Below, in pieces: positions 1 to 7,135 of a stretch of DNA of 64,000 nucleotides. The stretch is from the NCBI RefSeq assembly GCF_031846445.1, contig NZ_JAVRHR010000001.1, positions 1,426,001 to 1,490,000 of the forward strand, given 5' to 3'. Source of the DNA: Croceitalea rosinachiae (GTDB lineage Bacteria; Bacteroidota; Bacteroidia; Flavobacteriales; Flavobacteriaceae). The notes under the pieces are model-generated. The model did not search any database, was not told the origin of the DNA, and saw nothing but the letters and a program-made list of their open reading frames with translations. A program made the translations under genes and the position numbers. The first letter of the stretch is position 1. Each line of letters begins with the position of its first letter.

Positions 1-1652
1 GAATGGAACTTCCTGAAATGGAATTATTGAAAGAAAAAAAAGAAGAAGAAATGGCAGAGCCACAAGGATCAAACGGAATTGCAATTTCTGGTGATTTGAC
101 ACAATCAGGTAATGCGATGTTGTTGATCAATCCGCATACTTCATTCTACTTTAGAGGTGAGGTCCATGTAGTTTCTGAAGAAGGATTGAATGCCTATGGT
201 GCGGTTACTTGGGGGCAATTTTTTGTTTACCAAGGGTTTAATGAAAAAACTGGGTGGATGCATACTTCTACCTACACCGATGTAATGGACGAGTTCAAAG
301 AAACTATCGTTCAAAATAATGGTAAGTTGTTTTATGAATACGGAGAGGAACTAAGACCAGTTGATTCCACTAGAGTCACTTTAAAGTATAAAACTGGAGA
401 AAGCTTAAAAGAGAAAACATTTTCTATGTATAGTACGCATCATGGTCCTATTACCCATGCGGTTGATGGTCAATGGACGTCTTCTGCAATGATGTGGGAA
501 CCAATGAAGGCACTGGAACAATCGTATATTAGAACAAAACAAGAAGGTTATAAAGGGTTTCGCGATATGATGGACATTCGCACCAATTCTTCTAATAACA
601 CCGTATATGCAGATGCTGAGGGGAATATCGCTTATTTCCATGGGAACTTTGTTCCCAAGCGAGATGTTAGTTTTGATTATTCGCAACCAGTTGATGGGAG
701 TGATCCAAAAACAGATTGGCAAGGTTTACATACTGTTGATGAAAATATTTTGGTGCTAAACCCAACGAACGGTTGGATTCAAAATTGTAATTCCACCCCC
801 TATACTTCTGCTTTGAAATTTAGCCCTAAAAAAGAAGACTATCCCTATTATATGTCTCGTGATCAAGAAAACTTTAGAGGGGTACATGCCATTGGACTAC
901 TTAAAGGTAAGCGAGGCTATACATTGGATAGTTTGATTCAATTGGGGCATGACCCGTATTTGCCAGCATTTGAGGCATTGATACCAGGTTTGGTCAAGGC
1001 CTATAATTCAAACGATGATAAAAACCCAAAGTTTAAGGAAGCGATAGAGATTCTTGCCAAATGGGATTATAGAACTTCAAAAGAATCTGTTGCCATGACC
1101 TTAGCACATTATTATGGAACTCGTTACTATCAAATTGGAGTATTTCCTGATAAAATGATACCGATGGAACGTATTAAGTATTGGGGCAGTGAATCACCAA
1201 TAGGGGAGCGTTTGCGAATTTTTGAAGAGGTTATTGACCAATTAACCGCAGATTTTGGTACTTGGAAAATGTCCTGGGGTCAGGTCAATCGTTATCAACG
1301 TTTGAATGGTGATATTCGACAACCATTTGATGATTCGAAATCAAGTGTTCCCATTGGGTTTGCTAGTGGGCGTTGGGGTGCTTTGGCGGCTTACGGGGCT
1401 CGATATACCAATGAAGGCGCTAAAAAAATGTATGGTACTCGTGGCAATAGCTTTGTGGCCGCAGTAGAGTTTGGAGAAAAAGTTTTTGCTAAAACTATTT
1501 TAGCCGGAGGCCAAAGTGGTGACCCAAATTCTCCTCATTTTAACGACCAAGTTCAAGGGTATGCTAATGTGGAATGGAAAGAAGCTGCTTATTATAAGGA
1601 AGATGTTTTGGAAAGAGCGAAAGAAACATATCACCCAGGAAAAAGGAAATAG
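1..1652 (+). CDS. Penicillin acylase family (S45) hydrolase, 3' part
   Basis: This is the C-terminal part of a peptidase S45/penicillin-acylase-type Ntn hydrolase. The frame is open at the left edge, so the signal peptide and alpha subunit lie outside the window. Counting from the first in-frame ATG at base 3, a charged linker rich in Glu and Lys is followed by GSNGIAISGDLT. In this family the precursor is cleaved so that the Ser of the SN pair (residue 23) becomes the N-terminal nucleophile of the beta chain. The next block, with NPHTSFYFRGEVHV and GAVTWGQFFVYQGFN, fits the start of an S45 beta chain. The rest (about 525 residues) matches beta-chain length. Family members cleave amide bonds of penicillins, acyl-homoserine lactones or other acyl amides in the periplasm. 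The substrate cannot be read from the sequence. It is convergent with the next gene, with 14 bases between stops and no clear terminator. Confidence 0.9.
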   Translation, partial: MELPEMELLKEKKEEEMAEPQGSNGIAISGDLTQSGNAMLLINPHTSFYFRGEVHVVSEEGLNAYGAVTWGQFFVYQGFNEKTGWMHTSTYTDVMDEFKETIVQNNGKLFYEYGEELRPVDSTRVTLKYKTGESLKEKTFSMYSTHHGPITHAVDGQWTSSAMMWEPMKALEQSYIRTKQEGYKGFRDMMDIRTNSSNNTVYADAEGNIAYFHGNFVPKRDVSFDYSQPVDGSDPKTDWQGLHTVDENILVLNPTNGWIQNCNSTPYTSALKFSPKKEDYPYYMSRDQENFRGVHAIGLLKGKRGYTLDSLIQLGHDPYLPAFEALIPGLVKAYNSNDDKNPKFKEAIEILAKWDYRTSKESVAMTLAHYYGTRYYQIGVFPDKMIPMERIKYWGSESPIGERLRIFEEVIDQLTADFGTWKMSWGQVNRYQRLNGDIRQPFDDSKSSVPIGFASGRWGALAAYGARYTNEGAKKMYGTRGNSFVAAVEFGEKVFAKTILAGGQSGDPNSPHFNDQVQGYANVEWKEAAYYKEDVLERAKETYHPGKRK

Positions 1653-1666
1653 TTTTGTTAGGAGTT

Positions 1667-2299
1667 TTATTCTTCTTCTTTAACAACAATCATACTGGCT
1701 TTAGAACCTGTAGATAAGTTCCAACGATTATTATGGATAACCTTTCCTAAATCATCAGTAATAATGACTTGAGCGGTATTTGGTCCTGAAGATCCTTGGT
1801 TTAATGCTTCAAAGTCAATGCGGTTAAAACCTTGGGTCAAATCAATATTAATTCCCTTAAAAGTGCCTGAAAGCAAGATGTTAGGCTCAACAACTTCACC
1901 GTTTAAATAAATTTTTACCCGATCACCATCAACATATTCATGATCCCTACAAACAATGCCAATAAATTTAGCACTGGTCTTAACATCCCCTAAATACTGA
2001 TCTCCAAAATGCTTTTTAGCTCCCTTTTTTTCTCTTTCACCTACTTTAGGGTCTATAATCATTCCTGTGCCTGCTTGAACTAATTGTCGGTCAGGTAACA
2101 TTTTAACTTCCCTGCCCTTTGAGGTAAGATTATTATCAAGAACCGATGGCATTCGAAGGGAAGTCCCCTGATTACTTGATTTAGTGTCTAACTTATTATT
2201 TGCACCAATCTTTAACGGTTTGGTCGTTGGTATATCACCTTGAGCAAATCCAAATTGCAGCGTAAAAAGAAAAATAGAAAAAAGAAATAGTCTTTTCAT
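1667..2299 (-). CDS. Secreted protein of unknown function (210 aa)
   Basis: The function is not recognised. The protein opens with a clean signal peptide (about 19 residues, ending FGFA before Gln20), so it is exported. Residues 21-110 are polar and low in hydrophobicity. The C-terminal half (about 110-205) is beta-rich and looks like a small all-beta domain, with IYLNGEVVEPNILLSG, GFNRIDFEALNQG and AQVIITDDLGKVI. This resembles secreted flavobacterial proteins of undefined role that carry a carbohydrate-binding or Ig-like fold; that fold call is inference. It lies downstream of the acyltransferase-3 gene on the same strand, 67 bases after that gene's end, and may be cotranscribed with it or have its own promoter. 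Confidence 0.75.
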   Translation of the reverse strand: MKRLFLFSIFLFTLQFGFAQGDIPTTKPLKIGANNKLDTKSSNQGTSLRMPSVLDNNLTSKGREVKMLPDRQLVQAGTGMIIDPKVGEREKKGAKKHFGDQYLGDVKTSAKFIGIVCRDHEYVDGDRVKIYLNGEVVEPNILLSGTFKGINIDLTQGFNRIDFEALNQGSSGPNTAQVIITDDLGKVIHNNRWNLSTGSKASMIVVKEEE

Positions 2300-2366
2300 C
2301 GTAGATTAAGTCGTAACACCACAATAAAATTAACAAATACCTTGCCACAAGGCTGGTAAAGGGGTG

Positions 2367-3512
2367 TTAAATATCTTTTTGTTTCGATGAAATGCCTTTT
2401 TTCAATCCAAACAATGGATGTAGTAGCGGTATACGAAGAATTATAAAATCATAAATCAACCAACTTATCCCAAAAGTTCCAATAACCAATAAAACTGCCT
2501 TTGGAAGAAAACCCCAGTTCAAATCTATCAAGTAGTAAGCAATACAAATAGTTATGGTTTGATGCAAAATATAGAATGGATAAACAGCTCTGTTGGTGTA
2601 AACTAATTTTTTGTTTGGCTTATTTAAGTACTTTGCTGCATAACCGAACAATACCAAGATCCATGACCAGATATTAACCACCTTCAATAATGCTTCGGTA
2701 AAATGAACCACAAATCCATCTTCAAGAAATAACCAAATCATTAATTGGGATAAGAAAGTCACTGAACCAATAATTAGTGCCTTATTTTTGATTTTTTCAA
2801 GACTGTCCCAAAAAACATTTCCTGAAGAGGTTAGCAAAAAGCCATAAAAGAAAAGGACAAGGCTGAAACTAAAATTGAACCAATCATCAATTAACGCATG
2901 AGTAATATCAAAAAAAGGCTCCATAAAGGCTTCTAGAAAGTAAAGTGGAATTACAAAAAGGTATAACCCAAGTGGTTTCAGAATTTGTTTTTTTATCCAA
3001 CGTATAAATCGAATATCATATTTTCTCAAATAAATAAAAATTGGACTTAGCAATACAGAGAAGATAAATAGGTAGGGTAAAAACCAAAGGTGGTGCCAGC
3101 TAAAATTCCCTTCAGGGTAAATGCCAGAATGGGCAACCGTGGTGAAAAACTCCCAATAGGGGCCATTAAATTGACTATTGGCCAAACGCTCAAAATAAAC
3201 CTGTGGGGGTATAATTACAAGCATTCCAAATAGCAGGGGAATTCCTAATCTTAGATTCCGCTCCCAAATGAACTGCCAGATATTTCGTTTTGACAAGGCA
3301 TAGTAGGTGCCCATTCCAGATATAACGAATAAAATGGGTAGCCGCCATTGGTTTAAGAATAACATAGGCCATCGTAACCAATCATAAATTTCGTTGTTTT
3401 TGATATGCCATCCCCAGGGAACAAAAAACATCCCAACATGATAAAAAATAAGTAAGGCAAATACGATAACTCTTAACCAGTCTAAATCGTAACGTCGAAT
3501 TGTACTTTCCAT
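2367..3512 (-). CDS. Acyltransferase-3 family integral membrane protein
   Basis: 381 residues with about ten hydrophobic segments. The N-terminus reads RRYDLDWLRVIVFALLIFYH, the signature of acyltransferase family 3 (the OpgC/MdoC and OafA group): an Asp-Leu-Asp-Trp-Leu-Arg start followed by a His on the first membrane helix, which is a catalytic or substrate-site residue in this family. A second marker, FSWHHLWFLPYLFIFS, lies near residue 140. These enzymes transfer acetyl, succinyl or other acyl groups to glycans or lipids across the inner membrane. The length (about 380) and the membrane-only architecture resemble OpgC-type glucan succinyltransferases more than OafA, which has an added SGNH domain. 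The acceptor is unknown. The neighbour upstream on the same strand is an AraC-type membrane regulator that may control it (inference). Confidence 0.85.
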   Translation of the reverse strand: MESTIRRYDLDWLRVIVFALLIFYHVGMFFVPWGWHIKNNEIYDWLRWPMLFLNQWRLPILFVISGMGTYYALSKRNIWQFIWERNLRLGIPLLFGMLVIIPPQVYFERLANSQFNGPYWEFFTTVAHSGIYPEGNFSWHHLWFLPYLFIFSVLLSPIFIYLRKYDIRFIRWIKKQILKPLGLYLFVIPLYFLEAFMEPFFDITHALIDDWFNFSFSLVLFFYGFLLTSSGNVFWDSLEKIKNKALIIGSVTFLSQLMIWLFLEDGFVVHFTEALLKVVNIWSWILVLFGYAAKYLNKPNKKLVYTNRAVYPFYILHQTITICIAYYLIDLNWGFLPKAVLLVIGTFGISWLIYDFIILRIPLLHPLFGLKKGISSKQKDI

Positions 3513-3587
3513 GATAATTGATTTTTAAGCAAATCTGAAAATCAAACAGATGGAATACTAATTTTTAGACTTCTGAAACGTCCTGAA

Positions 3588-4769
3588 TTACAATTCTGGA
3601 GAATATTGTGCTTTTTTTGCCTTGATAAACGCAGATGGTGAGGTATGCGCATGTTTTTTAAAAGCGCTGTAGAAGGTTGATTTAGATTTGAATCCCACAG
3701 AATTACCAATAGCTTCTAAGGTCAAGTGCTTAAAATCATCACTTATAAGCCTTATTTTTAGTACTTCAACCCTCTTTTGATTCATATAATCATTAAAATT
3801 CAAACCTTTTTGAGAGTTTATGGTTTTAGATATTGAATTGGTACTGGCATCTAATTTTTCTGCTAGACCTTTTAAGGAAGCATCTTGAGAAAGAAAATAG
3901 TTGGAAGAGTTTAAAAAGCCCTCAATTTTTTCAAAATCTATAGTGTTAGACGAAATAGTTTCGTATTTATCGGCAAACCATGAGTTTTCGAAAAACCTTG
4001 ATTCCATTAAAATAACATATGAAGTACTGTACGCTATTAAGGTTTGTATGATGCCGATATAGTGATCTCCTCCATCATCATCATACCGATATAGAACCAA
4101 AAAAATAATTACCAAAAGAGCACCTATTAGAATGACAGCGTTTCTTGTAAATCGGTACTTATTCCAATTGGCTTGATGCGGAATTTCCCTAATTCGTTGC
4201 TTTTCTTTCCAGACCAATATGATGCCCAATATGGTATAGTATAAAAAGCTTGCCAAAATGAGCCAGTCAAACTCATCTTTTATCCAATGGTAGCTATAAT
4301 TAAAAGATTCTGGAACGGTCGCAGTCTGAATAGTATTGTAATAGGCTCCTAAATATGCGTTAAGCTTTACAGCGATAGGTGCTATGTAGAAAGGTATTTG
4401 AGTGATAAAATAAAAGAAAGGCAAGATAAAATGGGGCAGTAATTTTTTAATTGAAGGTGACTTCCTTTTTAAAGCGGCATAAATAAAAAAATAAAACGCT
4501 GGAGCTATCATTAAAACAAAAGCCTCAGAGGAATCATTGAATTGCAATGCATATTTAATAAGACCAGTATAGCAAAGATAAGTGTCGAAAAAAACTAAGG
4601 ACTGAAATAAGATAGTCCAGCCTAAAAAAGCTATTGCTGTTGTTTTTTTAGCTCTTATCAATATTAAAACAGCAAGAAAAAAACCTTGTACAACCCCCAA
4701 AAACATAAGTTGGGAAGCAAGGTCGTGTCTAATAGGAATTTGATTTAGAATGTGTTGAATCGATTCCAA
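3588..4769 (-). CDS. AraC-family regulator with N-terminal membrane domain
   Basis: 393 residues. The first roughly 255 residues contain about seven hydrophobic segments, and the last 100 are a soluble AraC/XylS DNA-binding domain with two helix-turn-helix units. The C-terminus has FNDYMNQKRVEVLKIRL, then LTLEAIGNSVGFKSKSTFYS and FKKHAHTSPSAF, the classic second HTH. A stretch with ASTNSISKTINSQKGLNF is the first HTH. Membrane-embedded AraC proteins of this layout are common in Flavobacteriaceae and probably sense a signal in or outside the membrane and act directly on DNA. Likely targets are the acyltransferase gene 75 bases downstream or the divergent PLP-enzyme gene (inference). The 87-base divergent gap holds a perfect 12-base palindrome close to the PLP-enzyme start. 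Confidence 0.88.
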   Translation of the reverse strand: MESIQHILNQIPIRHDLASQLMFLGVVQGFFLAVLILIRAKKTTAIAFLGWTILFQSLVFFDTYLCYTGLIKYALQFNDSSEAFVLMIAPAFYFFIYAALKRKSPSIKKLLPHFILPFFYFITQIPFYIAPIAVKLNAYLGAYYNTIQTATVPESFNYSYHWIKDEFDWLILASFLYYTILGIILVWKEKQRIREIPHQANWNKYRFTRNAVILIGALLVIIFLVLYRYDDDGGDHYIGIIQTLIAYSTSYVILMESRFFENSWFADKYETISSNTIDFEKIEGFLNSSNYFLSQDASLKGLAEKLDASTNSISKTINSQKGLNFNDYMNQKRVEVLKIRLISDDFKHLTLEAIGNSVGFKSKSTFYSAFKKHAHTSPSAFIKAKKAQYSPEL

Positions 4770-4836
4770 GTCTTTGGTTTAAGTTGTAAATTTAACAAGG
4801 TATCCATTAATGTATGTTCTATATTGATAAAGGATT

Positions 4837-4848
4837 CCTTTTAAAAGG
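4837..4848. promoter_or_regulatory. 12-base perfect palindrome before a start codon
   Basis: The sequence CCTTTTAAAAGG is its own reverse complement. It sits 8 bases before the ATG at 4857, and its right half supplies the AAAAGG that could act as a Shine-Dalgarno-like site. With no loop it is more likely a dimeric-protein binding site than an RNA hairpin, and a protein bound here could block initiation of the PLP-enzyme gene. Function is inferred only. Confidence 0.35.
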
Positions 4849-4856
4849 TCTAGAAT

Positions 4857-6119
4857 ATGGAAAAAAGGCAATTTTTAAAACAACTTGGAGGGGCAACTTT
4901 AGCTTCAGCAATACTACCTATACAGTTAAATGCCAAAACTGAAAATATAGAACCACCTTACCCAAAAAGTAATGATGAAGAATTCTGGAAGCGAATACGA
5001 AAAGACTACGATTTAAAACCAGACTATATTAATTTGGAGAATGGTTATTACAATTTTGTACCAAAACCTATTTTAAACAAATATATTGGGCATGTTAAGA
5101 AGGTGAATTACGAAGCTTCTTATTACATGAGAACAAAACAATGGGAGAATAAGGATAATGCTGCGGCGAGTCTATCAAATTTAGTTGGTTGCTCAAGCGA
5201 AGAATTGGTCATTACTCGAAATACTACAGAATCATTGGATTTAATTATTGGAGGTTTTCCATGGAAAAAGGGAGATGAAGCCATTTTCGCCCTACAAGAT
5301 TATGGTGCTATGCGGATTCATTTTCATCAGATGAGAGACCGGTACGGAATTGTTTGTAAAGAAGTTTCTGTGCCAAACCACCCAAAAACTGATGAAGAGC
5401 TAGTTGCTTTATATGAATCAAAGATTACTCCTAAGACCAAATTAATCATGGTTTGCCACATGGTCAATATTACGGGTCAGATACTTCCTATTAGAAAAAT
5501 ATGTGATATGGCGCATTCTCATGGTGTTGAGGTCATGGTAGATGGAGCACATTGTGTAGGTCATATTGATGTAAATATCGAAGAATTGAACTGTGATTAT
5601 TATGGTTCTAGCCTTCATAAGTGGTTGAGTGTACCATTGGGTGCAGGCATGTTATATGTTAACAAAAAACACATTCCAAAAATTTGGCCATTGCTAGCCG
5701 AACATGAAAAAGACCCAACCAAAATTAGACGTTTAAACCATACTGGTACTCACCCTGTGCATACTGATTTGGCTATTGATGATTCGATTGCATACCTTGA
5801 GATGATTGGACTCAAACGAAAAGAAAGCCGACTTCGATTTATTCAGCGCTATTGGAGCGATAAATTGAGGGAAGTTGAAAATGTTGTTGTAAACACTCCT
5901 ATCGAAGAACATAGAAGTTGCGGAATTGCCAATGTTGGATTAAAGAATATGAAACCATTAGATTTAGCAAAAACGCTTCTCGATGAGTTTCAAGTTTGGA
6001 CAGTTGGGATTGATTATGCCAATGTGAAAGGTTGTCGAATTACACCGAATGTGTATACAACCATAGATGAATTGGATAGGTTTGTTGATGCCATGAAAAC
6101 TTTGGCACAAAGAACCTAA
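4857..6119 (+). CDS. Class V aminotransferase-fold PLP enzyme, probably exported
   Basis: 420 residues of the fold-type I, class V family that includes isopenicillin N epimerase, cysteine desulfurases and PvdN. Visible PLP features are an RNTTESLDLI block (around 120), VMVDGAHCVGHIDVN with the cofactor-ring Asp, and SSLHKWLSVPLGAG, where Lys255 is the Schiff-base lysine. The N-terminus, MEKRQFLKQLGGATLASAILP, looks like a Tat signal with Lys-Arg in place of Arg-Arg, followed by a hydrophobic core and LNAKT. This implies export of the folded holoenzyme. Exported PLP enzymes of this class are uncommon, PvdN being a known example. The reaction cannot be told from the sequence; epimerase, desulfurase or aminotransferase chemistry are all possible. 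It is divergent from the AraC gene and ends 4 bases before the convergent phosphoesterase. Confidence 0.85.
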   Translation: MEKRQFLKQLGGATLASAILPIQLNAKTENIEPPYPKSNDEEFWKRIRKDYDLKPDYINLENGYYNFVPKPILNKYIGHVKKVNYEASYYMRTKQWENKDNAAASLSNLVGCSSEELVITRNTTESLDLIIGGFPWKKGDEAIFALQDYGAMRIHFHQMRDRYGIVCKEVSVPNHPKTDEELVALYESKITPKTKLIMVCHMVNITGQILPIRKICDMAHSHGVEVMVDGAHCVGHIDVNIEELNCDYYGSSLHKWLSVPLGAGMLYVNKKHIPKIWPLLAEHEKDPTKIRRLNHTGTHPVHTDLAIDDSIAYLEMIGLKRKESRLRFIQRYWSDKLREVENVVVNTPIEEHRSCGIANVGLKNMKPLDLAKTLLDEFQVWTVGIDYANVKGCRITPNVYTTIDELDRFVDAMKTLAQRT

Positions 6120-6123
6120 TCTG

Positions 6124-7023
6124 TTATTTTGGGATATAATCTGATAGCTTTTCAGGTCCTTCCAACAATACGCGAACAATTTGTAAAGTTCCATCAATTT
6201 TGGTGTCGACATGCCATTTTATAAGGGAGATGTGCCCATTTTCAATTTCAATGCCCGTAATGCTCCTTGGGTGAACACAACTACCATCATTGAAAAAAGG
6301 GATTTGACCCGGTTCAGGAAAACGAGGCCTATGGGTATGTCCTGCAATGGTGATTCTTAGATTGTTTTTTAAGATCCAACGTTTGATACGTCGTTCAATC
6401 CGAATCAATTCCTTATAATTTTTGGCAGGACTTGTAGGGTCAGCAATACCGACTACTTGCAAGGGCTTCCAAAGTACCCGAACCAAAAAACGCCCTATAC
6501 GCCAAAACTTATAGTTCCACCAATCGGCTTGATGACCGTGAGTTAAAAAAAGCTCTTGTCCACTTTCATTATGTTTTAAAACTAATGCTTCGTGGTAAGC
6601 AAGGCCTTGAAATAGTTCTTTGTCAGAATCATCAATAGGTTCAAAATAGCTAGATAAGTGTTTATCCACATAATTTTGGTCTCTGTAAACCATATCATGA
6701 TTTCCCCAAATCATATGCAACCGATTTTGCAGGTGAAATTTCCGTAGTAATTGAAAGACATTTTTATGAGCTTCAAAAATGGATTCGAAGTTGATGTTTT
6801 CCCAAAGCTCATCGCCATCACCCAGCTCGCAATAATCGAAACCTTTCCTAAAATAGTGGTTTAAGGCATGAAAATAAATATTTCTATTATTGGCAAAATC
6901 GTCAGCAAAACTATTATCACCCCTATGGCAGTCACTAAACAGAATGAACTTTGAACTGTCATCAAAAGAGATTGTTTTAGCGTTTTTATAGGCTCGATCT
7001 AACCGGTTAAAAGATGACATCAA
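6124..7023 (-). CDS. Calcineurin-like metallophosphoesterase
   Basis: 299 residues, no signal peptide, so probably cytoplasmic or peripheral. All five motifs of the two-metal phosphoesterase fold are present in order: FSDCHRGD (Asp31, His33), ELGDGDELWE (the second motif, with an extra acidic residue), WGNHDMVY, LTHGHQADWW and AGHTHRPRF. The overall spacing resembles the UDP-2,3-diacylglucosamine hydrolase (LpxH-like) branch more than the cyclic nucleotide phosphodiesterases, but a Flavobacteriaceae genome usually has a separate LpxH, so the substrate is left open. It is convergent with the PLP-enzyme gene and divergent from the GAF-domain gene. Confidence 0.85.
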   Translation of the reverse strand: MMSSFNRLDRAYKNAKTISFDDSSKFILFSDCHRGDNSFADDFANNRNIYFHALNHYFRKGFDYCELGDGDELWENINFESIFEAHKNVFQLLRKFHLQNRLHMIWGNHDMVYRDQNYVDKHLSSYFEPIDDSDKELFQGLAYHEALVLKHNESGQELFLTHGHQADWWNYKFWRIGRFLVRVLWKPLQVVGIADPTSPAKNYKELIRIERRIKRWILKNNLRITIAGHTHRPRFPEPGQIPFFNDGSCVHPRSITGIEIENGHISLIKWHVDTKIDGTLQIVRVLLEGPEKLSDYIPK

Positions 7024-7081
7024 GTAATTTTTCTTAAATATCTAAAAAAAGCGTTCAAAACCATAAAGATTACCTTAACAA

Positions 7082-7109
7082 TTGTCTATTTCATCTTTTT
7101 GTAACTTTA
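7082..7109 (+). promoter_or_regulatory. Candidate Bacteroidota promoter for the GAF gene
   Basis: A TTG at 7082-7084 is followed after 17 bases by TAACTTTA (7102-7109), which fits the Bacteroidota pattern of a -33 TTG and -7 TAnnTTTG with one mismatch in the last base. The ATG follows 26 bases downstream of the -7 element. Based on sequence match alone. Confidence 0.35.
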
Positions 7110-7135
7110 CCCTATAAATCGCGACCAATATTGTT

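Noticed and set aside
2315..2368. Nested inverted repeat (AACACC/GGTGTT with an inner CCTTG/CAAGG) between the acyltransferase and the secreted-protein genes
   Set aside because: Stems are short, the outer loop is long and no U-tract follows, so a terminator is not supported.
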